A stretch of DNA of 64,000 nt from JAAYAE01 sp963678395 (GTDB taxonomy: Bacteria > Bacillota > Negativicutes > Acidaminococcales > Acidaminococcaceae): assembly GCA_963678395.1 (NCBI GenBank), contig OY782827.1:1550001-1614000 (forward strand). Reading direction: 5' to 3'. Positions 9,828 to 18,590 of the stretch are shown in pieces (within the stretch, counting starts at the first letter, position 1; each line of letters opens with the position of its first letter). The notes beneath the pieces were generated by a model. The model was not told the DNA's origin. It did not search any database and was given only the letters and a program-made list of their open reading frames with translations. The position numbers were made by a program, and so were the translations under genes.

Positions 9828-10671
9828 AAGGGGACGGTTCTTTTTGTATCAATTATTTGAGGCTTCTAGAAATCCTGTCTTTATTTATACCAGTAATGAT
9901 TGATAATTTTCTTATGGACAAGCCTGTCCTATCACGTAATTCTCTTAGTCTTCTTTCGCATTCAATTTTCCCAAGAGATACTTCCTGCCAGATTCTCTTA
10001 AACTGTTCCAGTTCATCTGTTTCATTATAATCATCTAGGCATCGCGCATCATCTTTCTGTTTCATAAACTCTAAAAAGCCTTCCTGCACAGATTTAACAT
10101 CAGAGCCAAACATACCTAAAATCAATTCTGTATCCGCAGCCATAGTGATTTTTCTTTTCTTTAAATACTCGTTATAACCGCTCCACTTATAGGCTCCCTG
10201 ATTTTTTACTAACCCAGCAGCTACTGGATTATTATGTATATAACGCATTGCTGTCAACAGGTACCCATCATTCTCAACTTTTTCACTTTTATACCTATCT
10301 TGAAACAATGGTTCCACGCGCTGGTATTTTTTATTAAAATAATTGACATACGTTATCCCAATACGTTTCATAATCCTAGCAATATCGTCTTCTTTTTCCT
10401 GTATAAGCAAATGTAAGTGATTATCCATTAGGCAATATGCATGCAAGGCATATTCTCCCCTACTTTTCTTTTGCAACAATATATTGATAAATACATCTTT
10501 ATCATCGTCTTCAAGGAATATATCACCATGATTTATTCCCCTTAACATTACGTGATAAACTCCGGTACTGCTTTTATCTCTTTTTTGTCGTGGCATGATA
10601 TTCCTCCCTAATATAACTTTCTTATTGATATTATAACATATTTGAGACAAAAAGAACCGTCCCTTTTTGTA
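9824..10671 (-). mobile_element. RAYT (REP-associated tyrosine transposase) element
   Basis: The transposase gene is bracketed by near-identical inverted repeats. TACAAAGGGGACGGTTC then TTTTTGT is at 9824-9847. Its complement, ACAAAAAGAACCGTCCC then TTTTTGTA, is at 10647-10671. Each repeat is also partly self-complementary (ACAAA...TTTGT), as expected for the hairpin ends used by HUH tyrosine transposases. The element spans about 848 bases and interrupts the DUF1847 fragment. Confidence 0.75.
9853..10596 (-). CDS. REP-associated tyrosine transposase (Y1, HUH)
   Basis: The product of about 247 residues belongs to the TnpA-REP (RAYT) branch of IS200-like transposases. The start ATG 10596 is chosen because GGGAGGAATATC precedes it; the upstream extension has no such site. 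The N-terminus, MPRQKRDKSSTGVYHVMLRG, is typical of the family. The HUH motif is in YCLMDNHLHLLIQ and the likely catalytic tyrosine is in AMRYIHNNPVAAGL. A C-terminal helix-turn-helix (GLSIRKLSIITGINKDRIS) would bind the repeat. Such enzymes are single-copy and usually linked to dispersed short repeats. The ORF is open and may be active. Confidence 0.9.
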   Translation of the reverse strand: MPRQKRDKSSTGVYHVMLRGINHGDIFLEDDDKDVFINILLQKKSRGEYALHAYCLMDNHLHLLIQEKEDDIARIMKRIGITYVNYFNKKYQRVEPLFQDRYKSEKVENDGYLLTAMRYIHNNPVAAGLVKNQGAYKWSGYNEYLKKRKITMAADTELILGMFGSDVKSVQEGFLEFMKQKDDARCLDDYNETDELEQFKRIWQEVSLGKIECERRLRELRDRTGLSIRKLSIITGINKDRISRSLK

Positions 10672-10775
10672 CTCTCATTCGGAAGCCAAACGCCTTTACT
10701 CGGTGATATTAGCCACCAGTTTTCTTTGATTTTTTTACAACTCTTGATGAAGCAAGCTATCTTGTTTTCGTTTAT

Positions 10776-12509
10776 TCATTGATATTGCGTTAACTCGGCA
10801 TCGTTGCTTTCATCAGAGCAATTTTTGTGGATGTCGGCAATCAGAGACTTGCATTCTGACTGTGCGCTTTCAAGGAACTTGCAAGTTTCAGATTTTCCGA
10901 TTCGCATACTCCTGATTTCTGAAATCTGTAAATCTATCTCTGAAACGCGAGACAAGTAGTCCTTTGACACATAGTTACTAAGTGCCTCGTTAAAGTGCTT
11001 CACAACCTCGTTGGCGGCATTGCTAAATCCTACACGAAGTTTCTCGCGATTATTTCTCATTTCCTGTTGCTGCTTATCGTCATCGATATCTTCCTTAACT
11101 TGCATACCAAGTGAGAAAACCACTGCAAAAACGCCGAGTGCCTTTCCTGCAGCATCAATCCCTTTACCCCATTTCACTGCTTCCCACGGCTTGAATTTTT
11201 TGCCGAAGAAGTAACCAATCTCTAAAACCAAGTTATGCACATTACTTCCTGAAAATGCTTTAAGTCCATTGGCGGCAGCGTTTGCTCCAAAGGTGTTTGA
11301 GAGAATCTTGTTGCTGGCTTGCGCCAAAATATCCGACTTGAAAATTCGTGTTATGAGCGGATTACCGCTCGTATATTTGCTTTCTAAGCGGAACTGTAGG
11401 TTCTTAGAAAAATCGTTTTTGTAAAAATCGTCTAACTCGGCTTGACAATTCTCTGATAGCTCTTAGAGTTTGTGTGTTAATGTATCAATACCAGTAGCGG
11501 TTATTATGTCAACTTCGTTATACGCAGAAATAATCGCTTCGTTGGCATCTGTTTCATTATCATAATTGTAAATGGAGTTAGCAAGCTCACGTCCTTTTTC
11601 ACGTATTTGTGAGGCTGCCTCTTCAATTATTGATTTTACCGTCGATTCGATGCGCCATTGAGTGTGTGAAACAATTCTGCGCTCTTGAAGCAAATGTTCT
11701 TCAAGGGCGTCAATATCGCTGTCCCCAGTTGAAGGCTGGTACTCATTAAGTGCTTTTTGCAGAATTTCAAAAATCTTGTATAAAAAGGTGGTCAATCGTG
11801 ACGACATAGCCTTTTCGTGAACAAAAGCATTCAAAGTAACTACAATGGTATCATAATTGCTGCGCGCTCGAAGTTTCACAACAATTTCTTCGTCTGTTTC
11901 CTTAAGGCTATCCAAATAAGATTCTGCATCAATGAAGACCGTCCTAAGTTGGGAAGGGGAATAGGGCTTTGTCACCCGTTCCAAGTCTTTCAACTTAATC
12001 GCTTGGTTTTCTTCAGTGTTGCCGATGTCTGCCATTTTGTTTACAATCAAAATCATTTCACCGGCCTTGTCTTTTTCAATCAAGAGCTTCCGAAAGTTCT
12101 GACCTATAAAATCGTCAAATAGTTCTTGAGTGACGACATAAACAAGCATATCAGCATTAGCAATTGCCTGATACGATATCTCGTCGTGGTCAGGGCGAAG
12201 CGTGGTGTGTATACCAGGCGTGTCTATCACTTCAATCCCATTCCAGTCGTAGGAGTGTGTTTGTTGAGTAGTTATGCCCGCGCCAATAGCGATGTCATCA
12301 ATTTTCGTCAAGGCTTTTAATATGCTCGATTTTCCGGCACTATACGGCCCCGCGAAAACAAGGCTCACAGGCTTTTCTCCCTCGAAAACGCTTTGCGGCA
12401 AATCGCTATCGTTGAAACCGATATTGCAGAGCAACAGCCCGATGCTTTCGAAGAGTTTTTTGCTCCTCGCCGTCCATACAGCAATTGATACTGAGTCTGG
12501 TTTGTTCAT
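10776..12509 (-). pseudogene. Dynamin-like GTPase (LeoA-like), interrupted by one stop codon
   Basis: Apart from a TAA at 11463-11465 this is one 577-codon frame. The N-terminal GTPase domain has FAGPYSAGKSSILKAL (P-loop, residues ~50-65), DTPGIHTTL (G3) and LIVNKMADIG (G4). Long helical segments follow. After the stop, the same frame continues ELSENCQAELDDFYKN to a C-terminal region with a hydrophobic segment (ALGVFAVVFSLGM) and charged helices. Length and layout recall LeoA, a bacterial dynamin of enterotoxigenic E. coli, but identity is by eye. It lies 16 bases downstream of a second dynamin-like gene, as in leoABC-type clusters. The 348-codon first part keeps the whole GTPase domain. Confidence 0.7.
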
Positions 12510-12525
12510 AACATTCCCCTCCGCG

Positions 12526-14641
12526 TCATTTCATAATGAGCAGTTCAGTTAACTGCTGGGCTAAACGTATCCTGTTGTTCGTACTCGCATCCAATGTGCT
12601 TATAGAAGGAATATGGGCTATCCGTGAAACACCGTTGATATTTTGAATGCTAATCGTATTCCTGTCACAACCTCTTCCGATGGCCTGCGACAGCATGGAT
12701 TTTAAGTTGTCTTTGTAGAATACAAACCAGATGGGTTCTTTTAACAAGTGAGATAATGCTTTCGTTGTATCATCTGGAAAACGCTTACCGTCTTCAAGCA
12801 CAATCATCATAGCATACCCAGGCACCCTCGCTATGCTCTTAATATGCCATTCTAAACCAGCGTATCCTAGATATGCCAACGCTTCTTTTATTACAGCACT
12901 ATTTATTTCCTTAAGTTTGTTGTTTAATTCAACTGCAAACTCTTGTTGAGTTTGTGAGAGCAAAAAAAATGAATTAATGACCTCGTCAATCGTATGGCTC
13001 ATTGTATACAGTTGTTTTTTTAACAAATCATTATATAAGGCGTCCAACATTTTTTTCTTTATGTCGGCAGTTATTTTGTCAATGTTGGCAGCGAGTTTCT
13101 TTTCTAACTTTTGGCGGGCATTGCAGGCTTTTTTCTCACGGTCACTAAAAAAGAACGACCCCACCCAACCTACCAGACCGACAGCCAAGACAATTAAACC
13201 TATTACTGATGCCGACGAAAAAATGCCAGCTATAATCAGCCCTACGCTGACCAAATCTATCGCCCAGTTCCATATGCGTTTTCCGTCAACGAGCCTATGC
13301 ATATTGATAGAACTGTCAGAAAACACGGTGTGTGAGAACTTAATCTCAGAATCTATTTCACGACTGATTTCACGCAGTTCCTCTTTGCACTCATTGTCGA
13401 GTTGCTTTATCAAATCTGATGAGAGGGCTTCAATATTATAGGTTTTGAGAACCTTGTTCCATTCTCGACTTGCATCTGAATTATCATAGTTTTTTTCGGT
13501 AAACGACGCGATTTCGCTTTTAAGTTTACCTGAGATAGTGGACAGCAACGAGTCGATACGTCTTTTCCCGTCTGCCTCAAATTCCTCCGTCCATTTCATA
13601 AGCTTGTGCTTTTTGCCGACGAGAATTCCTCCTTGCTCGCTATTTTGCGCGCTTTGACTAAAAAGTGTCTCTAATGCATCAACAACGGGAACAGCAACTA
13701 TATCCGAAAATGCTTTAAGTTTGTAAAAGCCACCGTTATTTATTACTTCGCTGACGATTAAATTCTCGACGTAATTAAAACGAGACAGTGCATACAACTC
13801 GCCGCTGATGCCAGCAAATTCGCTTTGTTGCGAGAAGAACGCTGACTTAAAATGTACATAGGCAAATCTAATCTTGCGCCAATCTTGCCCGTATTGCGTC
13901 CCGAAATCAAAAAACTGTTTCTTTATGGCCTCTAATCTCTGGGTATCCATTTTCTTCTGAATATCGCGAGTAAACAAACAGTTTCATGTCAGAAGGGGTA
14001 TTAATATTCGCCTTTATATTTATGATGCATATTACTGGTTTACCAAGAGCAAGGATTCTGTTCATGCACTCGGCCTCGCAGGCTTGCGGCGCATCATCTG
14101 TTATGAGGAACAATATGAGATCGCATTTTTTCGCGGCATCAAAAGCCACGTCCTCGTCCTCTTGACCTTCGAATGCGGCTATCCCCGGAACGTCAGTAAT
14201 TCTCAAATCTTTGTATATGTATGTCCTGACATCGCGGGTCATGCGTTGCGCACCAAGACCGATTGACAAGCCGTTGCCTAGAGTTAATATCTCCATCAAG
14301 GTTGATTTCCCCGCCATAGTTCTACCGAATAGAGTTATCGAAAAAGACGTCTTAGAAATGGCGTCTATATCCTCATTAAGCCTTTGAGGAAGAATCTCAA
14401 AGTTTGAGCGAATTGAAGACAATTGTACCGTCAAACTTTTAGAGGTAGCATTATCGTTGAAATTGCTGTTCTTTAAATTTGTAATGTTCTCTTGTACTTT
14501 ATCCGATACAGTTCCAACCACACGTTTCAGCAGTGCTAGTGCGTCTGTTGCAATGACGTGACCACGATTAGCGAATTCCTTGCACTCAGCCAACGCCGTT
14601 ACTAAATCTACTGGCGATTCGGATCTTTTTGGGTATGCCAT
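12526..14641 (-). pseudogene. Dynamin-like GTPase with membrane hairpin, frameshifted
   Basis: The ATG at 14641 follows AGGAGG. The first frame (244 codons) holds the GTPase domain: LFGRTMAGKSTLMEIL (P-loop), RDVRTYIY (switch), DVPGIAAF (G3) and CIINIKANI (probable G4). Near 13965-13980 the frame shifts. The second frame continues with helices, a long hydrophobic pair (VSVGLIIAGIFSSASVIGLI, then VLAVGLVGWVGSFFF) and further coiled helices to 12526. Joined, the protein would be about 700 residues with a membrane-inserting paddle, as in bacterial dynamins acting in pairs. The shift site has no long homopolymer. Base composition looks more GC-rich than the flanking metabolic genes, which suggests transfer. 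Confidence 0.65.
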
Positions 14642-15035
14642 TACGCCCTCCTAAATTTTACTAATTTCTTCGCCCATCATCATTTTGTAGTGTTGCTCCT
14701 GTTGCAGGACTTAAAATATCAGCTTAAACACGTCCTTGTTACAGGCAATATCCGAATATAAAGGAGACGGTTTGCAGTGCGTTAAAATACAGGACACTGT
14801 CCCTAAATATTTTATAGTGTTTTTAAAAATTGTAATTACGTAAAGCCCTACAAATCAAAAACATGTATAACCCGCTTTTTTCATTTTAACACTTCAACTG
14901 TACTGTTACAATGCAAAATGTTTTTTATGACATTATCAACATAACTTTTATAACGAAAAATTACCCCTATATAAGAAATTGTTGAGATTGCCACCCGTAT
15001 GTTAACTGCCAAGAATTTTGTCTTAATACACCAAA
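14642..15035. other. No clear gene between the dynamin operon and the HxsC-like fragment
   Basis: On the minus strand, the last codons of a lost upstream gene may be visible just before the dynamin gene (an open reading QQEQHYKMMMGEEISKI then TAG at about 14654). An AGGACACTGTCCCT palindrome lies near 14790. The rest is AT-rich with no gene or convincing promoter. Confidence 0.35.
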
Positions 15036-15290
15036 TCAAATATGACTAATAAACTCGCTTTGCCTATTAGACGTAGCAAAAACACCACTACAACGTTCTT
15101 CCATGGAACAGTTATAACAAATCGGCATATATTTCTTGTTCCAAGCAGAAATACTGTCTCGGGCAAACATACGACTTTGTTTTTTTAGTATGCACAATGG
15201 AATATTATATATTGATACATTCATATTGCGTTTATGCAATAACCATACCGCATGGTTAAGTTTAACTCCCAACATAACTCCCAAACGCAC
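15036..15290 (-). pseudogene. C-terminal fragment of a radical-SAM maturase, HxsC-like
   Basis: This 84-codon remnant contains SIYNIPLCIL, FARDSISAWNKKYMPICYNC and MEERCSGVFATS. The order 'IYN-PLC-L', then 'SISxWKxxYxPxCxxC', then 'CxGxF' recalls the C-terminus of HxsC, a radical-SAM protein of His-Xaa-Ser peptide maturation systems. The radical-SAM core is absent, and no HxsA, HxsB or HxsD partner is visible. It abuts the end of the IS200-type element, which probably truncated the gene. The assignment rests on pattern recall and is moderate. Confidence 0.45.
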
Positions 15291-15299
15291 TTTTTGGTG

Positions 15300-15975
15300 T
15301 TTTTGCTAGAAAAATCGCTTCCACCCGTGAAACGGGTGGTTCGCACCAGCCCTATAAGGGCTTATAACTGCCAGCGCCTTAATGACGCTGGCTTTTCACA
15401 TTCGTTCAAGCCGCTGTGGACTGACTACTTAGCCTGACCCTTGAAAGGGTCTTCGTATTCCTTTGTACTCATTTTCGTCATTATTTGGTCTTCTTTTTCT
15501 TGTTCTCTTATATATTTTGCTATTGTTGCTTCGTTCAGACCCACAGTGCTAACATAGTATCCTGTGGCCCAAAAGTGCCTGTTACCAAATTTGTATTTTA
15601 GGTTAGAGTGTTTTTCAAAAGTCATCATTGCACTTTTACCCTTTAGATATCCCATCACTGCTGATATGCTATACTTAGGTGGGATAGATAGTAACAGATG
15701 GACGTGATCAGGCATCATATGACCTTCTATTATTTCTATTCCTTTCCATTTGCACAGATCTTTAATTATCTGTTGTATATCTAATCTTAGTTGATTATAG
15801 ATAATCTTTCTGTGATATTTTGGCGTAAATACAATGTGGTACTTGCACATCCATTTTGTGTGTGCTAAACTCTCTGCCATAGGACATCACCCTTCTTTTT
15901 TTGTATAATAGCGACTTGAACAATTGCCATTATATCAGAAGCGTGATGTCCTTTGCTTAAGCAATGCCTCACACC
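15300..15975 (-). mobile_element. IS200-type element
   Basis: A lone tnpA (15425-15880) is flanked by strong hairpins of the kind single-strand-transposing elements use. One side has CCACCCGT/ACGGGTGG (15321-15339), AGCCCTATAAGGGCT (15349-15363) and GCCAGCG/CGCTGGC (15370-15392). The other side has GGACATCAC / GTGATGTCC (about 15881-15950). No tnpB is present. The exact ends cannot be fixed by eye; an IS3 element is inserted at its right edge. Confidence 0.7.
15425..15880 (-). CDS. tnpA: IS200/IS605-family transposase TnpA
   Basis: The 151-residue product is full length for this small Y1 transposase family, which cuts and joins single-stranded DNA hairpins. The N-terminus, HTKWMCKYHIVFTPKYHRK, is typical. 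The HUH metal site is in HMMPDHVHLLLSIPP, and the catalytic tyrosine is in ATGYYVSTVG. A helical tail, IAKYIREQEKEDQ, follows. The ORF has no lesions, so the enzyme may be active. Confidence 0.95.
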   Translation of the reverse strand: MAESLAHTKWMCKYHIVFTPKYHRKIIYNQLRLDIQQIIKDLCKWKGIEIIEGHMMPDHVHLLLSIPPKYSISAVMGYLKGKSAMMTFEKHSNLKYKFGNRHFWATGYYVSTVGLNEATIAKYIREQEKEDQIMTKMSTKEYEDPFKGQAK

Positions 15976-16023
15976 CGCTTAGTGAAGTGGTCAATATAAA
16001 AAGGACACTATAACCACTAATAA

Positions 16024-16893
16024 TTAGTTGCACCTATCTAGACGAAACTGTATGGGAGATTTATATTGCAGTTTAGCAACAGGCCTTTGCATATTAAAAT
16101 AGTCTACAGCTTGATGAACAACAATAAAAATATCGTTTGCTTTCTTGAAATGGAAATCCAAGTTCAATTCTTCTTTGAACCAACCGAAAAAACTCTCAAT
16201 AACAGCATTATCATGTGGCGTTCCCGCACGAGACATACTCTGGATAATGCCATATCTCTTCAAAAGCGTTGTGAAAGCAGGCGAGCTATACTGTGAACCT
16301 TGATCGGAATGCAGTATTGTTGGCTCTGAACCAGCAGCCTTTCCAATTAAAACTAAGAGATCTGTTAGTGGTTTAAGAACAAAAGGCAGGTCTTCACGAA
16401 AACCAAAATTCCAAGACACCATTTCATTATTAAATAAATCTAAGTAACATGTAAAGAAGCATTTTCTGCCATGCCAGTAGAATTCGGTAATATCTGTTAC
16501 AACCTTTTGTAGTGGTCTCTTAGCCGTGAAATTGCGGTTTAGAATATTTTTAAAGATATTATGCTCTTTTCCAACACCGCCCCAGTGTTTCTTTTTTCGT
16601 GCCTTAGACTGGATGCCAATACTTTGCATGCAAGAGAGCACCCTCGGGAGACAAATATGCCATCCGGTATCTTTCAAAATTCGATTACGAATTCTGCGAT
16701 AGCCATAGCTGGGTTTTTCTTCATGAATTTTACGTATAAATAATATAATTTCTTGCCGCTGTAACTCATATGTATTGGGACGATTTTTATGTTTTATCCA
16801 GTTATAATATCCAGCTCTAGATACCGAAAACTGTTTACATAACCATACTACAGAATAACGGTCACTTAATTCGAATATCGCCTCGAAATACAA
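16024..16893 (-). CDS. IS3-family transposase OrfB (DDE integrase domain)
   Basis: The 289-codon frame carries the DDE catalytic core: VVTDITEFYW (first Asp), ILHSDQGSQYSS (second Asp) and GTPHDNAVIESFFGWFKEEL (Glu). An HTH_21-like start region with SYGYRRI precedes it. The only start is a TTG, and the frame is open upstream into orfA. The protein is therefore probably made as an OrfAB fusion by -1 frameshifting at the A8 run in CTAAAAAAAATATT near the end of orfA. Confidence 0.95.
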   Translation of the reverse strand: MYFEAIFELSDRYSVVWLCKQFSVSRAGYYNWIKHKNRPNTYELQRQEIILFIRKIHEEKPSYGYRRIRNRILKDTGWHICLPRVLSCMQSIGIQSKARKKKHWGGVGKEHNIFKNILNRNFTAKRPLQKVVTDITEFYWHGRKCFFTCYLDLFNNEMVSWNFGFREDLPFVLKPLTDLLVLIGKAAGSEPTILHSDQGSQYSSPAFTTLLKRYGIIQSMSRAGTPHDNAVIESFFGWFKEELNLDFHFKKANDIFIVVHQAVDYFNMQRPVAKLQYKSPIQFRLDRCN

Positions 16894-16898
16894 TCGTA

Positions 16899-17237
16899 TT
16901 AATTTCCTGCCTTGACATGCCCCCTCTGATATTCTAATATTTTTTTTAGTTTTGCAAGCTCGATATCTTTTTTAGCCAGCTCATATCTAAGGTGTTCTTC
17001 GATGGATAGCGTTTTTCTGTTTTGATATGTAGCAAGAGGATTTCCAGGACGTCTCTTGGATTCTAGTCCAGATTCCCCTTTATCTCTATATATTCTTGCC
17101 CAGTAACAAATTAGCGATTTATCTAAATTAAGTTGTTTGGATAGTTTCCCACTGCTTTCGCCAGCTAAATTTCTCTGCACAACTGATAATTTAAATTCCT
17201 TGCTAAAATATCTCTTATTTCCACCTTTGAGGCCCAT
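16899..17237 (-). CDS. IS3-family OrfA (helix-turn-helix DNA-binding protein)
   Basis: About 112 residues. The N-terminal HTH (KEFKLSVVQRNLAGESSGKL, then SKQLNLDKSLICYWARIY) should bind the element's ends. It is followed by a leucine-zipper-like helix (LRYELAKKDIELAKLKKILE). ATG 17237 is preferred over the upstream GTG because a GGTGA site precedes it. The A8 run after LAKL is a likely -1 slippage site to make OrfAB. Confidence 0.9.
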   Translation of the reverse strand: MGLKGGNKRYFSKEFKLSVVQRNLAGESSGKLSKQLNLDKSLICYWARIYRDKGESGLESKRRPGNPLATYQNRKTLSIEEHLRYELAKKDIELAKLKKILEYQRGHVKAGN

Positions 17238-17373
17238 TATTTTCACCGCTTTTTTACAAAATTATAACACTAAGTCACCAGTGGTTTAAGTGTCCACTTA
17301 GATGTTACCACTTCACTTAGCGGGCGGATTTATGTTTCGGACGAAAACGTCCTCAACTCACTAAAGTGAAATG

Positions 17374-17400
17374 AAAAAGCCGTAGCACGAGGCTACGACT
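17374..17400 (-). terminator. Intrinsic terminator of the tRNA cluster
   Basis: On the minus strand GTCGTAGC / GCTACGGC forms an 8-bp stem followed by TTTTTC, about 12 bases after tRNA-Arg. Confidence 0.8.
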
Positions 17401-17411
17401 GAGTTTATGTA

Positions 17412-17488
17412 TGGTGACCCTGGGGCGATTCGAACGCTCGACACACGGCTTAGAAGGCCGTTGCTCTATCCAACTGAGCTACAGGGCC
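17412..17488 (-). tRNA. tRNA-Arg (anticodon TCT)
   Basis: 77 bases with a full cloverleaf. The acceptor GGCCCTG pairs with CAGGGTC, the anticodon loop is CTTCTAA, the T-loop is GTTCGAATC, and the 3' CCA is encoded. It is the last gene of the six-tRNA operon. Confidence 0.97.
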
Positions 17489-17523
17489 AAGACAAAAGGC
17501 CTAGGGATCTAGGGATATAATAA

Positions 17524-17597
17524 TGGAGCGGGTGATGGGAATCGGACCCACGCGACTAGCTTGGAAGGCTAGGGCTCTACCATTGAGCTACACCCGC
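17524..17597 (-). tRNA. tRNA-Gly (anticodon TCC)
   Basis: 74 bases. The acceptor GCGGGTG pairs with CACCCGC, the anticodon loop is CTTCCAA, and CCA is encoded. Confidence 0.97.
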
Positions 17598-17609
17598 ATT
17601 TTTTGTTAT

Positions 17610-17686
17610 TGGTCGGAGCGACAGGATTTGAACCTACGACCCCCTGCTCCCAAGGCAGGTGCTCTACCAAGCTGAGCTACGCCCCG
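17610..17686 (-). tRNA. tRNA-Pro (anticodon TGG)
   Basis: 77 bases. The acceptor begins CGGGGCG, the anticodon loop is CTTGGGA, the T-arm is GTTCAAATC, and CCA is encoded. Confidence 0.97.
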
Positions 17687-17758
17687 AATAATCTTCTTTT
17701 ATGCGAAGAAGCTATCAAGATATGGGATAAAAAGCATTACTTAAAACAAAGAAATTAA

Positions 17759-17834
<76 letters not shown>

Positions 17835-17839
17835 GAAAA

Positions 17840-17914
17840 TGGTGACCGGTGCGGGAATTGAACCCGCGATACCGCCGTGAAAGGGCGGTGTCTTAACCTC
17901 TTGACCAACCGGCC
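17840..17914 (-). tRNA. tRNA-Glu (anticodon TTC)
   Basis: 75 bases. The acceptor GGCCGGT pairs with ACCGGTC, the anticodon loop is CTTTCAC, and CCA is encoded. It is 5 bases from tRNA-Val. Confidence 0.97.
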
Positions 17915-17915
17915 G

Positions 17916-17991
17916 TGGCTCCTCGAGTAAGACTCGAACTTACAACAACTCGGTTAACAGCCGAGTGCTCTACCGATTGAGCTATCGAGGA
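17916..17991 (-). tRNA. tRNA-Asn (anticodon GTT)
   Basis: 76 bases. The acceptor TCCTCGA pairs with TCGAGGA, the anticodon loop is CTGTTAA, and CCA is encoded. It is the first gene of the cluster. Confidence 0.97.
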
Positions 17992-18020
17992 ATGCGTGAC
18001 TTTCGAGTGTCACAACCAAT

Positions 18021-18049
18021 ATTATACGGAAAAGATGTAATATTGTCAA
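18021..18049 (-). promoter_or_regulatory. Consensus sigma-70/A promoter of the tRNA cluster
   Basis: A perfect -35 TTGACA (18044-18049), a 17-base spacer and a perfect -10 TATAAT (18021-18026) lie 30 bases upstream of tRNA-Asn on the minus strand. This is the strongest promoter seen in the window, as expected for stable RNA. Confidence 0.92.
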
Positions 18050-18076
18050 CACTTTTATCTGAAATAATAAAATATA

Positions 18077-18547
18077 TTATTTATCAGCTCTAACCTTCAC
18101 AACAACCTTCTTAACAGGCAAGGCAATATCCCCACAATTACAATTAGGTCTATGAACCTCCCATGGGAAAAATATACCAATATCGCCTGGATGCAGAGTA
18201 ATGAAATTCTCCTTATAAGTTTCCTTATAAAACACTACATCATCAGTCTTAGCCTTATCTTCTGTAACTATAAACTTATCTGTCACAGGACAATAGCCTA
18301 TACTTTCGCTGCCAATTACTAAAATTTGAATATCAATATAGTCAAAATGTTTTTCCGGTTTTCTATTGTTCTTTAGCTCAGTCTCATAAGTATTAACTCG
18401 CGCAAAAATATCACGGCCATCTATTTCATACTCGCCATTAGCCCACATTGCAAAATCATTTTCCTTGATATACTGCAAAGCCTTGGCCAGTTTACCGGAA
18501 ATATAAGGCAATGTTTCGTCAATTCGCTCAATGCTGGTAGAAATCAT
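18077..18547 (-). CDS. YhcH/YjgK/YiaL family protein (cupin-like, DUF386)
   Basis: The 156-residue product is full length for this family of small cupin-like sugar proteins. One member acts as a sialic-acid anomerase, and others are linked to sugar-acid use. Visible motifs are GEYEIDGRDIFARVNTYET near residue 45, EKHFDYIDIQILVIGSESIG with its metal-type His, and HPGDIGIFFPWEVHRPNC with the second His. The ATG at 18547 follows CGGAGGAAAG. It is a single gene between the tRNA promoter and the ISLre2 element. The substrate is not evident. Confidence 0.88.
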   Translation of the reverse strand: MISTSIERIDETLPYISGKLAKALQYIKENDFAMWANGEYEIDGRDIFARVNTYETELKNNRKPEKHFDYIDIQILVIGSESIGYCPVTDKFIVTEDKAKTDDVVFYKETYKENFITLHPGDIGIFFPWEVHRPNCNCGDIALPVKKVVVKVRADK

Positions 18548-18590
18548 AATCTTTCCTCCGTTCTTCTAGCATTATTGCTTATACATTATA

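Larger units (their letters stand above)
15983..17315 (-). mobile_element. IS3-family (IS150-like) insertion sequence with 5-bp target duplication
   Basis: The element is about 1333 bases. Its ends are inverted repeats beginning TGAAGTGGT (15983) and ending ACCACTTCA (17315). Further matching blocks lie inside them (GGACACT and ACCACT). The target repeat CTTAG is at 15978-15982 and again at 17316-17320. The intact ends, duplication and open orfA/orfB indicate a recent insertion into or beside the IS200-type element. Confidence 0.88.

Noticed and set aside
15300..15424. Hairpins left of tnpA as a non-coding RNA gene
   Set aside because: The three stems are better explained as the subterminal structures of the IS200-type element. 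No promoter or terminator supports a separate RNA.
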